Assembly: GCA_949290645.1 (NCBI GenBank)
Contig: CASESG010000001.1
Span: 131,104-195,103, forward strand
Direction of reading: 5' to 3'
From: an uncultured Bacillota bacterium
GTDB taxonomy: Bacteria; Bacillota_I; Bacilli_A; RFN20; CAG-288
DNA length: 64,000 bases
Shown here: one piece after another, positions 6,567 through 16,221 of the stretch
Layout: each line of letters begins with the position of its first letter
Numbering within the stretch: the first letter of the stretch is position 1
Notes under the pieces: generated by a model
Seen by the model: the letters and a program-made list of their open reading frames with translations, nothing else
Told to the model about the DNA's origin: nothing
The model's database searches: none
Program-made: the position numbers and the translations under genes

Positions 6567-7052
6567 ATGGCAAAAGCTACGAAGAAGAGCGCCACGACCA
6601 AGAAGGCGCCCGCTGCCAAGCCGAAGAAGGCTGTGGTGACCGAGGCTGTCGCGGACACGGGTGAGGATCTCTTCCTCGTCATCGGACGCGAGAAGCATCA
6701 GTTCTCTTCCCAGATCTCTTCCTTCTACGACGTCAAGGAGTACTTCTGGCGGGGTGTCCTGACCAACGGGATGGACATCAAGTTCGTCCATCAGGACGGA
6801 CGGGAGGTTCCGGCGCATCAGGACCGCAACTGCGGATACACCCTGATCGGCAAGGCGAAGAGCATGATCAAGGCCAACAAGGCCCTGACGACTCCCGGGG
6901 AACCCAGCGACGACCAGGAATACGTCTACATCAACGAGCACTCGACCCTGACCTATGTCGGGGAGACGGGTGAGCACACGGTCTATGTCCGCGTCTATGA
7001 CAACATCTCGGGGACGGACAACGATCGTTGGGCGGTCATCTATCTCGACTGA
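6567..7052 (+). CDS. Conserved-looking small cytosolic protein with basic tail
   Basis: I do not recognise this 161-residue protein. Residues 1-30 are a Lys/Ala/Thr-rich tail (ATKKSATTKKAPAAKPKK) like that of bacterial histone-H1-like or ribosome-associated proteins. The rest is a compact beta-rich domain without signal peptide or membrane segment. An ideal ribosome site (AAGGAGGT) 8 bases upstream, a perfect -10 box, and its own UUCG-loop terminator indicate a strongly expressed single-gene unit. The basic tail suggests nucleic-acid contact, but that is inference. Confidence 0.8.
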   Translation: MAKATKKSATTKKAPAAKPKKAVVTEAVADTGEDLFLVIGREKHQFSSQISSFYDVKEYFWRGVLTNGMDIKFVHQDGREVPAHQDRNCGYTLIGKAKSMIKANKALTTPGEPSDDQEYVYINEHSTLTYVGETGEHTVYVRVYDNISGTDNDRWAVIYLD

Positions 7053-7072
7053 TCCTCGGCTTTGACGTTCGC

Positions 7073-7097
7073 AAGGTCGCTTCGGCGACCTTTTTTC
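7073..7097 (+). terminator. Intrinsic terminator with UUCG loop
   Basis: AAGGTCGC and GCGACCTT form an 8-bp stem capped by TTCG and followed by a T run. Confidence 0.9.
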
Positions 7098-7099
7098 TA

Positions 7100-7108
7100 T
7101 GGTATAAT
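7100..7108 (+). promoter_or_regulatory. Extended -10 promoter of pdp
   Basis: TGGTATAAT fits the TGnTATAAT extended -10 consensus and lies 30 bases before the pdp start. The terminator of the preceding gene occupies the -35 region. Confidence 0.65.
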
Positions 7109-7137
7109 CCTAATCAGTATCGAGGGAGGTATCTTTT

Positions 7138-8478
7138 ATGGTCATGACCGAGATCATCGAGAAGAAGAAGCAGGGGCAGGAGCTTTCCAAGGAAGAGATC
7201 GATTCCTTCATCGAAGGATATTGTCGGGAGGAAATCCCGGATTATCAGGCTTCCGCGCTTCTGATGGCCATCTGCCTGAAAGGCATGACCGAGAAGGAGA
7301 CATTCCTCTTGACGCAGGCGATGCTGGATTCGGGGAAGACCCTGGATCTCTCCTCCATCCCGGGCGTCAAGTGCGACAAGCATTCCACCGGTGGCGTCGG
7401 GGACAAGACTTCCTTGGCCTTGCTCCCTCTGGTCGCTTCCCTGGGCGTGAAGATCGCCAAGATGTCGGGAAGAGGCCTCGGCTTCACTGGAGGGACGCTC
7501 GACAAGCTGGAGTCCATCCCGGGCATGCGGATCAACCTCACCTCGAGCGAGTTCTTCGCCACGGTGAAGAAGGTCGGCCTTTCCATCGTCGGTCAGAACG
7601 AGGACCTCGTCCTGGCGGACAAGAAGCTCTACGCCCTTAGGGATGTCACGGCGACGGTCGATTCGATTCCCTTGATCGCCTCTTCGATCATGTCCAAGAA
7701 GATCGCCTCGGGATCGGACTGCATCCTCCTGGACGTCAAGTACGGCAAGGGCGCCTTCATGGCGACGAAGGAAGACGCCGAGAAGCTGGCGGAACTGATG
7801 GTCAAGATCGGCGATCACTTCCATAGGGACACGAGGGCCGAGATCACCTCGATGAATCAGCCCTTGGGCCTTGCCATCGGAAACATCCTCGAAGTGGTGG
7901 AGGCGGTCGAGACGCTCGAAGGCAAGGGACCCTCCGACTTCGTCGACCTGATCCTCCATTCCGGAGTGACGATGCTGCTTCAGGCCCAGGCCTACAGCGA
8001 TCCCAAGAAGGCTCGCTCCGCCCTGGTTCGGAACATCGAGAACGGCAAGGGACTGGAGGTCTTCAAACGCTTCGTCCAGGCCCAGGGTGGGGATATCTCC
8101 TATATCGAGGATCTCTCCAAGTTCCCCAAGGCCTTGTATTGTCACGAGGTCAAGTCCGTCAAGAACGGATACGTAAAGTCCATCGATGCAATGGAACTGG
8201 GCCTCATCTCGATGGAACTGGGCGCTGGTCGAGAGAAGAAGGGAGACAGCATCGATCCGACGGCCGGCATCCTTTTGAGCAAGAAGGTCGGAAGCGAAGT
8301 CCACAAAGGCGACCTTCTGATGACGCTCTATACGGAGAGGGCCGATCGCGGGGAACTGGTCAGCCGCGCCCTCAACGCCGTCGAGGTCAGCGAGGAGGAA
8401 GTCCCCGTTCCTCCGGTTGTCGAGGAACTCATTTCCATGACGCCGACGAAGGAATTCCATATCGAGAAAGCCGAATGA
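7138..8478 (+). CDS. pdp: Pyrimidine-nucleoside phosphorylase
   Basis: This enzyme cleaves thymidine, uridine or deoxyuridine with phosphate to the free base and (deoxy)ribose-1-phosphate, in cytosolic nucleoside salvage. The 446-residue length and the signature KCDKHSTGGVGDKTS with SGRGLGFTGGTLDKLES are diagnostic of the thymidine/pyrimidine phosphorylase family. GAGGGAGGT lies 8 bases upstream of ATG 7138. Its stop overlaps the start of the next gene by ATGA, so it heads a two-gene operon with an ABC-F protein. Pdp versus DeoA specificity cannot be settled from sequence alone. Confidence 0.95.
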   Translation: MVMTEIIEKKKQGQELSKEEIDSFIEGYCREEIPDYQASALLMAICLKGMTEKETFLLTQAMLDSGKTLDLSSIPGVKCDKHSTGGVGDKTSLALLPLVASLGVKIAKMSGRGLGFTGGTLDKLESIPGMRINLTSSEFFATVKKVGLSIVGQNEDLVLADKKLYALRDVTATVDSIPLIASSIMSKKIASGSDCILLDVKYGKGAFMATKEDAEKLAELMVKIGDHFHRDTRAEITSMNQPLGLAIGNILEVVEAVETLEGKGPSDFVDLILHSGVTMLLQAQAYSDPKKARSALVRNIENGKGLEVFKRFVQAQGGDISYIEDLSKFPKALYCHEVKSVKNGYVKSIDAMELGLISMELGAGREKKGDSIDPTAGILLSKKVGSEVHKGDLLMTLYTERADRGELVSRALNAVEVSEEEVPVPPVVEELISMTPTKEFHIEKAE

Positions 8479-10364
8479 GCGTCCTCTTGTCCGTCAACAA
8501 CCTATCGAAGGAATTTTCCGGCCAGCGCCTTTTCGCGCCGGTCTCCTTTTCGGTCAAGGATCATGACCGGATCGCCATCCTCGGCCCCAACGGGCAGGGG
8601 AAGACGACCCTGATCAAGATGATTCTGGGGCAGGTGGAGAAGACGACCGGGGATATCGTCCTTCCCAAGTCGGTCAAGGTCGGCTATCTCTCCCAGGATG
8701 TCATCGAGAATCCGGAGCACACCCTCTATGAGGAGGCGATGACGGTCTTTTCCGACCTCATCCAGGAGCAGAAGAAGATCGATTCCCTGCTCGAGCAGAT
8801 CAGCGAAGACCCCGACAACCCGAAGCTGCTTCAGGACTACTCCGTCAAGGAGATGCGCTTTGAGGTGGATGGTGGCTATGACTTCCGCTACAAGGTGGCC
8901 ATGATCCTGAACATGTTCTCCTTCTCGGCGAAGGATTACGACCGAAAGATCTCGACCTTTTCGGGAGGAGAGAAGACAAGGATTGCCTTTGCCAAGCTCC
9001 TCTTGCGGAATCCGGACTTGTTGATCTTGGATGAACCGACCAACCATCTCGATATTCTCTCGATAGAGTGGCTAGAGGATTACCTCAGCGCCTATTCCGG
9101 TGCCGTGCTTTTCGTCAGCCATGACATCACCTTTGTCCGCAAGCTTGCAAACCGCATCCTGGACATCGACAATCACGTCTTCACTCTCTACAACACCGAC
9201 TACGAGAACTTCTGCCGGGAGAAGAAGGAACGCTATGAGAATGCGCTCGAGCAGTACAAGAGCCAAGAGGAAGAGAAGGAGAAGCTGAGACGTTTCATCC
9301 GCTTCTACATGCCAAAGCCCCGCTTCTCTTCCCGAGCCCAAGACCGGGTCAAGAAGCTCAACCGCCTGGAGGAGAATTCCATCCAGGATCCCCATCATCG
9401 GGAGAGGAAGCTTGCGATGTCTCTCTCCGGGGATGTCCGGGAAGGGAAGAAGCTCTTCGACTTCGAGGATGTCTCGATCGGATACGACAAGCCCCTGCTC
9501 TCGGGAATCTCCTTCACCCTCTTCGGAAGGGACCATCTGGCCGTGATGGGAGCAAACGGAATCGGAAAGTCGACTTTCGGAAAGACCCTTCTTGGGGAGC
9601 TTCCACCCCTCGGTGGAAAGATCCGGCGTTACTTTCCTCTCTCGATGGGTGTCCTTCGTCAGGACATCCGTTCCTATCAATCGGCGGAGACTCTCTTCGA
9701 GCACTTCCGGAATCTCTATCCCCGGAAATCCAACCAGGAGATTTACGACGGCCTTGGCCGCTATGACTTCCACTATGAGGAAGCCAACGAGAAGAGGCTC
9801 TGCGACCTCTCGGGCGGGGAGCTGATGCGGGTCGAGCTCTATCAGCTTTCCAACGAGAGCTATGACCTTTTGCTTCTGGACGAGCCGACCAACCATCTGG
9901 ACATGCTCTCGATCTCCGAGCTTGAGGAGACGATCAACCGTTATGACGGGACTCTGGTCATCATCTCCCACGATCGCGACTTCGTCGACAAGACCTGCGA
10001 CAAGCTTCTCTATCTCTCTTCCGGGAAGGCCTATTACTATGACGGCAGCTATTCGGAATTCCGGGAGAGCCGTCTCAAGTCCCTGATGGAAGAGGAGAAG
10101 GAACAGATCGCTCGGGAAAACAAGAAGGAGCCGAAGAAACCGGTCATCAAGAAGACAAGGAGGCAGACCAGGGAGAGCGCGGAGAAGATCATGGAGAAGA
10201 TCGATCGCCTGGAGAAGAGGAAGAAGGAAGTGGAAGACAGCTTCTACCTCGAGGAGAACTACTCCGACGAGGAGAAGATGGATGCGCTCCAAAAGGAGCA
10301 GAAGGAACTCGAAGGAAAGCTCACGGAGCTCTATTCGGAGCTGGAAAAGGCGATCTCTTCCTGA
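8475..10364 (+). CDS. ABC-F family ATPase (ribosome-associated)
   Basis: The product has 629 residues with two ABC cassettes in one chain and no membrane segments, the ABC-F layout. Cassette 1 has GPNGQGKT at residue 37, FSGGEKTRIAFAKLL and LLILDEPTNHLD. Cassette 2 has GANGIGKS near 360, LSGGELMRVELYQL and LLLLDEPTNHLD. A charged interdomain linker and a C-terminal coiled coil (residues about 540-629) follow. ABC-F proteins bind the ribosomal E site and act in translation rescue or antibiotic protection; which role applies here is unknown. It starts in the stop codon of pdp (ATGA), so translation is coupled. Confidence 0.95.
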   Translation: MSVLLSVNNLSKEFSGQRLFAPVSFSVKDHDRIAILGPNGQGKTTLIKMILGQVEKTTGDIVLPKSVKVGYLSQDVIENPEHTLYEEAMTVFSDLIQEQKKIDSLLEQISEDPDNPKLLQDYSVKEMRFEVDGGYDFRYKVAMILNMFSFSAKDYDRKISTFSGGEKTRIAFAKLLLRNPDLLILDEPTNHLDILSIEWLEDYLSAYSGAVLFVSHDITFVRKLANRILDIDNHVFTLYNTDYENFCREKKERYENALEQYKSQEEEKEKLRRFIRFYMPKPRFSSRAQDRVKKLNRLEENSIQDPHHRERKLAMSLSGDVREGKKLFDFEDVSIGYDKPLLSGISFTLFGRDHLAVMGANGIGKSTFGKTLLGELPPLGGKIRRYFPLSMGVLRQDIRSYQSAETLFEHFRNLYPRKSNQEIYDGLGRYDFHYEEANEKRLCDLSGGELMRVELYQLSNESYDLLLLDEPTNHLDMLSISELEETINRYDGTLVIISHDRDFVDKTCDKLLYLSSGKAYYYDGSYSEFRESRLKSLMEEEKEQIARENKKEPKKPVIKKTRRQTRESAEKIMEKIDRLEKRKKEVEDSFYLEENYSDEEKMDALQKEQKELEGKLTELYSELEKAISS

Positions 10365-10548
10365 GAATAAGCTTCTTTCTCATTTTTTTCGCTTCTGCTG
10401 AATCCTTGAAAGCAGGAACATGGTCATTTCAAAGGCAGAAACGGATCTCTTTCTTTTCCGTCACAAAGCGTAAGACATCCGAGCTGTCTTTTCCCTTGCG
10501 TGTAATATCAATCAGCGGTGGGATAATAAAACGAGGAGGAATATTGTC

Positions 10549-10767
10549 ATGAAGAAAAGAGTTTCTTACGTTCTCACTTTGGGAGTCCTTTGTCTCTCCA
10601 TCATCTGTGCCGGTGCGGCCACTGCGCTCGCTGCGGAAAGCGGAAGCGTTCAAACGTCTGCCATCGGAATCCTGACTTGCTGTGGTGTCTTGGCCGCCGT
10701 ATTCTTCGTCATCCTTTTTGTCTTGGCCTTTCTTCCGGACAAGGCCAAGAAAGACGAAGAGAAGTAG
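10549..10767 (+). CDS. Small membrane protein
   Basis: This 72-residue protein has an N-terminal hydrophobic segment (residues 6-27, a signal peptide ending near ALAAES or a membrane helix). A second membrane helix spans about residues 39-62, with a Lys/Glu-rich cytosolic tail (DKAKKDEEK). GAGGAGGA lies 9 bases upstream. The family is not recognised. It stands alone between the ABC-F gene and typA. Confidence 0.75.
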   Translation: MKKRVSYVLTLGVLCLSIICAGAATALAAESGSVQTSAIGILTCCGVLAAVFFVILFVLAFLPDKAKKDEEK

Positions 10768-11231
10768 AGAAAAAGGAGGACAAGAGTTGAAGGGACGTGA
10801 AACGCTCTGCCCGTTGACATGGGGGCGATGTCTGGAATTACTTTCAAATGGAGCAAAGGAAAATATAGAAACGAATTATCTATGTAAAGATAGGTTGTAT
10901 TATTATAAAATTTTCAAAGCCTGAACAAAACAATCGGTTTGATTGCAGTATCATCTATTCATTTTTTCGTTATTTTTTATGCGTTTCTGATGTTGCGATA
11001 GCACCTCTTGCCCCATCGAGCTAGAAAGATTTTTGGTGTCAAGAGTCGTGAAACTTTCCCCACTTCTTTCGAAAACAGGGGTGAAAGATCATCGAAGTAT
11101 TCTGAGAGAGAAAAGGCTATCCCTTCCTGAGGGAAACGTTTTCATTAGTAAAGATATTTTCTTCTTCTGCTTAGCTATATATAATACACCTTGCGAAATT
11201 TTCATCTTTTTTGCGAGGAGGAGAAAGTATC
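10768..11231. other. Intergenic region before typA
   Basis: I see no gene in these 464 bases. The stretch is AT-rich relative to its surroundings. A TATAAT at 11180-11185 could be the typA -10 box, giving a leader of about 40 nt. An imperfect hairpin near 11051-11084 (CTTTCCCC...GGGGTGAAAG) has no T-tract. Confidence 0.5.
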
Positions 11232-13067
11232 ATGAACGACAAAATCCGAAACGTTGCCATCATCGCCCACGTCGACCACGGAAAGACGACCCTTGTCGAT
11301 GCCTTGCTCAAGACCAGCGGTACCTTCCGGGACAATGAGAAGGTCCAGACTTGCTGCATGGATTCCAATCCCTTGGAGCACGAGCGCGGCATCACGATCC
11401 TGGCCAAGACCACGGGTGTCAATTACAAGGGCTACAAGATCAACATCGTCGACACTCCTGGGCATGCCGACTTTTCGGGCGAGGTCGAGAGGATCATGAA
11501 CATGGTCGATGGCGTCTGTCTGCTTGTCGATGCCTTCGACGGACCGATGCCGCAGACCCGCTTTGTCCTCAAGCAGGCGATTTCCTATCACCTCAAGACG
11601 GTCGTCGTCATCAACAAGGTCGACCGTCCGGGAGCCGATCCCGAAAGGGCCCTCAACGAAGTCCTGGAGCTCTTCATGGATCTGGGCGCGGATGATGACC
11701 AGCTGGAGTTCCCGGTCGTCTACACTTCGGCCCTCAACGCCACCTCCTCGCTCGACAAGGATGTCGAAAGCCAGAAGCCGGGCATGGATCCTCTCTTCGA
11801 GACGATCATCAAGACCATTCCCGCTCCCCAGGCCAATCCGGAGGAGAGCCTGCAGTTCCAGCCGTCGCTTTTGGATTACAACAAGTATGTCGGCCGTATC
11901 GGAATCGGCCGTGTCGATCGGGGCACGATCCGTCTGGGCCAGGAGGTCACCTGCATCCGTCTGGACGGAAAGGCGTCCAAGTTCAAGATCGCCAAGCTCT
12001 TCACCTTCCACGGCCTGGACCGCATCGAGGCCAAGGAAGTCGAGGGCGGGGACATCTGCGGAATCGCCGGCCTTCCGGACATCATGGTCGGAGAGACGGT
12101 CTGCGACAACGACCATCTCGAGGCCCTTCCTCCCCTTCGTATCGACGAGCCGACGATGCGGATGACTTTCGGAGCCAACACCTCTCCCTTTGCGGGCAAG
12201 GAAGGAAAGCTTCTGACGGCCCAGAAGATCGCCGACCGCCTCTATGAGGAATCCCAGAAGGATGTCTCGATGCGCTTCGTCGTCGATCCGCAGAGCGAAT
12301 CCTTCGTCGTCACGGGAAGGGGAGAGCTTCATCTCTCGGTCCTGATCGAGACGATGCGAAGGGAAGGCTTCGAGCTTCAGGTCTCCAAGCCGACGGTCAT
12401 CACCAAGGTCATCGATGGGGTCGAGTGCGAGCCTTTCGAGGATCTGCAGATCGACGTCCCGGACGAATATGCCGGTGCGGTCATGCAGCTTGTCGGCGGA
12501 CGTTCGGCCGAGACGCTCTCCATGACCAGCGAGAACGGGCAGACCCGTCTTGTCTATGTCATCCCTTCCCGCGGTCTCATCTCCTTCATGAATGCCTTCA
12601 TGACGGCGACGAAGGGATACGGAATCATCAACCACTCCTTCCGCGAGTTCCGTCCCAAGATCAACAAGGCCATCGGGCAGAGAAGCCTCGGCGTCCTTGT
12701 CGCCACCGATGGCGGAATCTCCACGGCCTATGCCCTGAAGTATGCCGAGGAGCGCGGCACGATGTTCATCGGCCCTGGTGTGGACACCTATGAGGGAATG
12801 ATCGTCGGAGAGAACAAGTACGACCGCGACCTGGCTGTCAACGTCGTCAAGACCAAGTCTCTGGGAAACCAGAGAAGCGCGAACAAGGACGTGACGGTCG
12901 TCCTGAAGTCTCCTCGGAGGATGTCCCTGGAGGACTGCCTGGATTATGTCAACACGGACGAGCTCGTCGAGGTCACTCCCAAGTCCATCCGCATGCGCAA
13001 GAAGATCCTCAACACCGAGGAGAGGAAGAAGTACGAGGCGCATCACCCCGAGGAATACGGGAAGTAG
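11232..13067 (+). CDS. typA: Translational GTPase TypA/BipA
   Basis: This 612-residue ribosome-binding GTPase supports ribosome assembly and stress adaptation. The G1 loop AHVDHGKTT lies at residues 10-18, the switch-[10 protein letters not shown] and the NKVD motif follow, and the elongation-factor-like beta-barrel and domains III and V precede the TypA-specific C-terminus. The chosen ATG (11232) follows GAGGAGGAG at about 10 bases; an in-frame start seven codons upstream is less likely. The 36-bp gap to the MreB-like gene suggests cotranscription. Confidence 0.97.
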   Translation: MNDKIRNVAIIAHVDHGKTTLVDALLKTSGTFRDNEKVQTCCMDSNPLEHERGITILAKTTGVNYKGYKINIVDTPGHADFSGEVERIMNMVDGVCLLVDAFDGPMPQTRFVLKQAISYHLKTVVVINKVDRPGADPERALNEVLELFMDLGADDDQLEFPVVYTSALNATSSLDKDVESQKPGMDPLFETIIKTIPAPQANPEESLQFQPSLLDYNKYVGRIGIGRVDRGTIRLGQEVTCIRLDGKASKFKIAKLFTFHGLDRIEAKEVEGGDICGIAGLPDIMVGETVCDNDHLEALPPLRIDEPTMRMTFGANTSPFAGKEGKLLTAQKIADRLYEESQKDVSMRFVVDPQSESFVVTGRGELHLSVLIETMRREGFELQVSKPTVITKVIDGVECEPFEDLQIDVPDEYAGAVMQLVGGRSAETLSMTSENGQTRLVYVIPSRGLISFMNAFMTATKGYGIINHSFREFRPKINKAIGQRSLGVLVATDGGISTAYALKYAEERGTMFIGPGVDTYEGMIVGENKYDRDLAVNVVKTKSLGNQRSANKDVTVVLKSPRRMSLEDCLDYVNTDELVEVTPKSIRMRKKILNTEERKKYEAHHPEEYGK

Positions 13068-13102
13068 TCGCAAAGAATCCCGTTTTGGGATAGAATGAAG
13101 AC

Positions 13103-14077
13103 ATGAAAGAGATTCTCGGAATCGACCTCGGAAGTGAAAACACCACGATCTACTCCTCTTCCCAGCGGGAGGTCGTTTTCCGCGAGCCGACCTGTCTTGC
13201 CATGGAAAGGGGGACGAAGCAGATCCGAGAAATCGGATACCTGGCCGATTCCATCCAAGGAAAGGCCCCGTATTCCTATCGCCTTGTCTACCCTGTCCAG
13301 AACGGTCTCATCCAGGATGTCGACCAGTGCGTCCTCTTCCTGGAAAGGGCTCTCTCCCGGCTCAACCTCGGAAGGAAGTCCTTCTCCGTCCTCTTCACCT
13401 GTCCCAGCAAGACGAGTGCGGTCAACCGCAACGCCCTGGTCGAGATTGGAAGAAGGCTCTTCGCCAAGGAAATCTTCCTGGAGAGCCAGGCGAAGATCTC
13501 CGCCCTCGGAATCGGAGACCACGCCTATGCTCCATATGCCACCTTCGTCTGCGACATCGGAGCCGGGGGAGCGGACATCGCCCTGGTCTCGATGGGAGAC
13601 ATCGTTGTCTCGGACCATGTTCCGATCGGAGGACGTCTCTTCGACGAGGAGATCCGCCGCTATCTCCGCATCAAGCAACATCTCTATGTCGGAAGGAAAG
13701 GAGCGGAGTATGTGAAGCTTCGCGTCGGGACGCTCGACGACAAGGAGAGCCGCCTGGTCGAAGTCTCCGGAAGGGATACGATCACCAATCTCCCCTCTTC
13801 CGTCATCCTCTCCTCCCACGAGGTGAAGAAGCTCTTCGAGCCTCTCTGCGAGAGGCTCGCGCTCAAGATCTCGGACTTGCTTTCCCTTGTTCCGCCGGAG
13901 CTGGTCTCGGATTTGACGACATCCGGTCTGCTGTTGACGGGCGGAACATCGGCTCTTCTGGGGCTGAGGGAATTCCTGGAGAAGAACCTCACCATCCCCG
14001 TCCGCTTGGCCAATCCTCCGATGGATGCCATCGCCGCGGGATTCCAGAGCTATATCGACAATCGAAAGGAAAGGTAA
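13103..14077 (+). CDS. MreB/Mbl-type actin-like protein
   Basis: The product has 324 residues with the bacterial actin fold. Phosphate-1 loop GIDLGSENT, phosphate-2 loop CDIGAGGADIALVS and adenosine motif LLTGGTSALLGL appear in order, and the C-terminus carries the IPVRLANPPMDAIAAG region typical of MreB. MreB-type filaments guide cell-wall synthesis along the side wall. The sequence is divergent (SENTTIY instead of the usual TANTLVY-like start), so it may be a paralogue. No mreC/mreD follows; instead yqeY is 6 bp downstream. Confidence 0.88.
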   Translation: MKEILGIDLGSENTTIYSSSQREVVFREPTCLAMERGTKQIREIGYLADSIQGKAPYSYRLVYPVQNGLIQDVDQCVLFLERALSRLNLGRKSFSVLFTCPSKTSAVNRNALVEIGRRLFAKEIFLESQAKISALGIGDHAYAPYATFVCDIGAGGADIALVSMGDIVVSDHVPIGGRLFDEEIRRYLRIKQHLYVGRKGAEYVKLRVGTLDDKESRLVEVSGRDTITNLPSSVILSSHEVKKLFEPLCERLALKISDLLSLVPPELVSDLTTSGLLLTGGTSALLGLREFLEKNLTIPVRLANPPMDAIAAGFQSYIDNRKER

Positions 14078-14083
14078 AGAAAA

Positions 14084-14518
14084 ATGCTGACACTCAAAGA
14101 CTTGAAACTGGCCAAAATGGCTGCCTTGAAGGAACACGACGAGAACAAGGGAAATGTCCTCGGCGTCTTGATCTCCGCCTATCAACTGGCGGAGATCGAG
14201 AAGAGGGCCAAGGGAGGGGAGATGGAAGATGCCGATGTCCTTCGCATCCTCAACCACACCCTCAAGGAGCTCACCGACGAAAAGACGATGTACGAGGAAG
14301 GAAAGAAGGAAGAGGAAGTTAACAACTGCCAGAAGCAGATCGACCTCGTCAAATCCTATCTCCCGACCCTGATGAGCGAAGAGGAGATCCGCAAGGTCAT
14401 CGAGGGGCTCTCCGACAAGTCCATCAAGAACGTCATGGTCACCTTCAAGAAGGACTATAACGGCAAGGCCGACATGGCCCTGGTCAACAAGATCGCCCGC
14501 GAATACCAGGGAAAGTAA
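14084..14518 (+). CDS. yqeY: YqeY-family protein (GatB/YqeY domain)
   Basis: This 144-residue protein matches YqeY throughout: the N-terminal helical bundle, the conserved block PTLMSEEEIRKVIEG in mid-protein, and a C-terminal KADMALVNKIARE helix. The fold resembles the C-terminal tRNA-binding domain of GatB, and a role in tRNA-dependent amidation or translation quality is presumed but unproven. It starts 6 bp after the mreB-like stop, in the same operon. Confidence 0.92.
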   Translation: MLTLKDLKLAKMAALKEHDENKGNVLGVLISAYQLAEIEKRAKGGEMEDADVLRILNHTLKELTDEKTMYEEGKKEEEVNNCQKQIDLVKSYLPTLMSEEEIRKVIEGLSDKSIKNVMVTFKKDYNGKADMALVNKIAREYQGK

Positions 14519-14528
14519 AGGATTCCAT

Positions 14529-14557
14529 TTGACAAGGAATGGTCAAATCGATAGACT
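14529..14557 (+). promoter_or_regulatory. Promoter of tRNA-Trp
   Basis: A perfect TTGACA (14529-14534), a 17-bp spacer and TAGACT (14552-14557) lie 16 bases upstream of the tRNA. Confidence 0.75.
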
Positions 14558-14572
14558 ATTCCTTGTCCCTCC

Positions 14573-14646
14573 GGGGGAGTAGTTAAGTGGCATAACAGCG
14601 GTCTCCAAAACCGTTATCGAGAGTTCGATTCTTTCCTCCCCCGCCA
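14573..14646 (+). tRNA. tRNA-Trp (anticodon CCA)
   Basis: A 74-nt cloverleaf has acceptor stem GGGGGAG/CTCCCCC, D-stem GTTA/TAAC and anticodon stem GCGGT/ACCGT with loop CTCCAAA (anticodon CCA). The T-loop is TTCGATT, the discriminator is G, and the CCA is encoded. Confidence 0.93.
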
Positions 14647-14659
14647 TTGTGATTTCATC

Positions 14660-14694
14660 CGAACCCTTAGTGTTTACCGCGCAGGGTTCGTTTT
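14660..14694 (+). terminator. Terminator of tRNA-Trp
   Basis: CGAACCCT and AGGGTTCG form an 8-bp stem followed by TTTTAGTTT. Confidence 0.85.
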
Positions 14695-14798
14695 AGTTTG
14701 CCAGCTTCCAAAGTACAGAATGAGGAAATGGGCGAAGAGCGAGCCTATATGGGACTGATCCATAATAGCCGAAAAAATAGTTTAAAAAACACTAATCG

Positions 14799-14828
14799 TT
14801 GACAGCTGGATATTGCTTCATCTAAACT
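14799..14828 (+). promoter_or_regulatory. Promoter of the DNA methyltransferase gene
   Basis: TTGACA (14799-14804), an 18-bp spacer and TAAACT (14823-14828) precede the methyltransferase start by 31 bases. Confidence 0.6.
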
Positions 14829-14859
14829 AGACATATCCTTAACATGGGAACTGGACATT

Positions 14860-16221
14860 ATGAGAACAAAAAAGCCTGTTGACTTGCCCGAAAAAATTAG
14901 GTTATCTCAAAAGACAGATGTCTTAAGTATTGCCGATGTAGCATCTCTTTCTGGAAAATCTCAAAAAACAATTAGAAGAGCTATTCACGCTCAAAAGTTG
15001 AAGGCGAAAAAACTTCAAAATCACTATTTAATTCAAAAAACTGACTTTGAAGAGTGGAAAAACAATGGATACAAGGAAGACGATTTTGTCAACACGGAAT
15101 TCATATCTAAAAAAGACGAAGTCAACTGGGCAGATATTTCTGATTTATGGTCTCGTAATGGTTGGAAGCACACCGAAGATAGGAACGGTTTAACTTTTAT
15201 AGACCTATTTTCTGGAGCTGGTGGCCTTTCTTGTGGGCTTGTTGAAGCTGGATGGACTCCTTTGGCATCTGTCGAGATTTTGCCCCAAGCCGTTGAAACA
15301 TATAAATTTAATTTTGACGAAAAAAAGAAGTTTAAAGATCATGTTGTTACTGGGGATATTCGAAAAAAGGATGTAAAGCAAGAGCTATATGATTCTGTCA
15401 AAGATAAAAAAGTCGATTTGATTGTGGGGGGCTATCCTTGCCAAGGCTTTTCTTTAGCTGGCTATAGAGTCGTTGCCGACCCAAGAAACAGCTTATATCT
15501 AGAAATGCTAAAGATTGTTGATCATCTGAAGCCTGAATTTATCGTAATGGAAAATGTTGAAGGGCTTCGCAGTATGCTCAACGGAAAAATCGAAGAAAAG
15601 ATTATTTCGGACTACAAGAAAATTGGTTACAACATCAATGTGACGATTTTAAATAGTGCAGACTATGGTGTTCCCCAAATTAGACATAGAGTTATCTTCA
15701 TTGGGAATCGTGTCGGCAAAACAAATTATCATCCAAAACCTTTGTTGACTCCGGATAAATATGTTTCTTTAGGAAAGGCCATTTCAAAATATATGAATTG
15801 GCCTGAGAACCCTCAGAAAAACCATGTCTTTTCGCATCATTCTCCACAAATGGTCGAAAGGTTTAAAAAACTCAAAGAGGGAGAAAGCTTATACGGAAAT
15901 TACTCTGATGCTTGGAAGAAATCACCTTGGGATAAGCCGTCATGCACAATAAAAGAAAATCATGGTGGTGTAAATATCCATCCCAAATTAAATAGGACGT
16001 TAACAGCAAGAGAATTGGCCGCACTCCAGTCATTTCCAGACGATTTTATTTTCAAAGGCACAAAAAGATGGCAACTTGTTCAAATAGGCAATGCTGTTCC
16101 TCCATTGCTTGGAAAAGCAGTCGGTCTTGCCGTTGAAAAGTCAATTCAAAGCTCTCCTACTCCATCAAAAAAGCAAAGGAAATCAAAAAAAGGAAAGCAA
16201 TCTAACAAAAACACTATTTAA
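14860..16221 (+). CDS. DNA (cytosine-5) methyltransferase with N-terminal HTH
   Basis: This 453-residue modification enzyme of a type II restriction-modification system carries the ordered m5C motifs: DLFSGAGG (I, residue 115), GGYPCQGFS with catalytic Cys194 (IV), MENVEG (VI), QIRHRVIFIG (VIII) and QIGNAVPP (X). Residues 20-67 form an added excisionase/MerR-like helix-turn-helix (SIADVASLSGKSQKTIRRAI) ahead of the catalytic core. Several m5C methyltransferases use such a domain to repress their own gene. The gene is AT-rich against GC-rich neighbours, a sign of transfer. It converges with the endonuclease gene, and the two 3' ends overlap by 8 bp. The target sequence cannot be read from the protein. 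Confidence 0.95.
   Translation: MRTKKPVDLPEKIRLSQKTDVLSIADVASLSGKSQKTIRRAIHAQKLKAKKLQNHYLIQKTDFEEWKNNGYKEDDFVNTEFISKKDEVNWADISDLWSRNGWKHTEDRNGLTFIDLFSGAGGLSCGLVEAGWTPLASVEILPQAVETYKFNFDEKKKFKDHVVTGDIRKKDVKQELYDSVKDKKVDLIVGGYPCQGFSLAGYRVVADPRNSLYLEMLKIVDHLKPEFIVMENVEGLRSMLNGKIEEKIISDYKKIGYNINVTILNSADYGVPQIRHRVIFIGNRVGKTNYHPKPLLTPDKYVSLGKAISKYMNWPENPQKNHVFSHHSPQMVERFKKLKEGESLYGNYSDAWKKSPWDKPSCTIKENHGGVNIHPKLNRTLTARELAALQSFPDDFIFKGTKRWQLVQIGNAVPPLLGKAVGLAVEKSIQSSPTPSKKQRKSKKGKQSNKNTI

Noticed and set aside
10768..11231. Riboswitch or T-box before typA
   Set aside because: The hairpins are imperfect, and no conserved T-box or known riboswitch core is recognisable.
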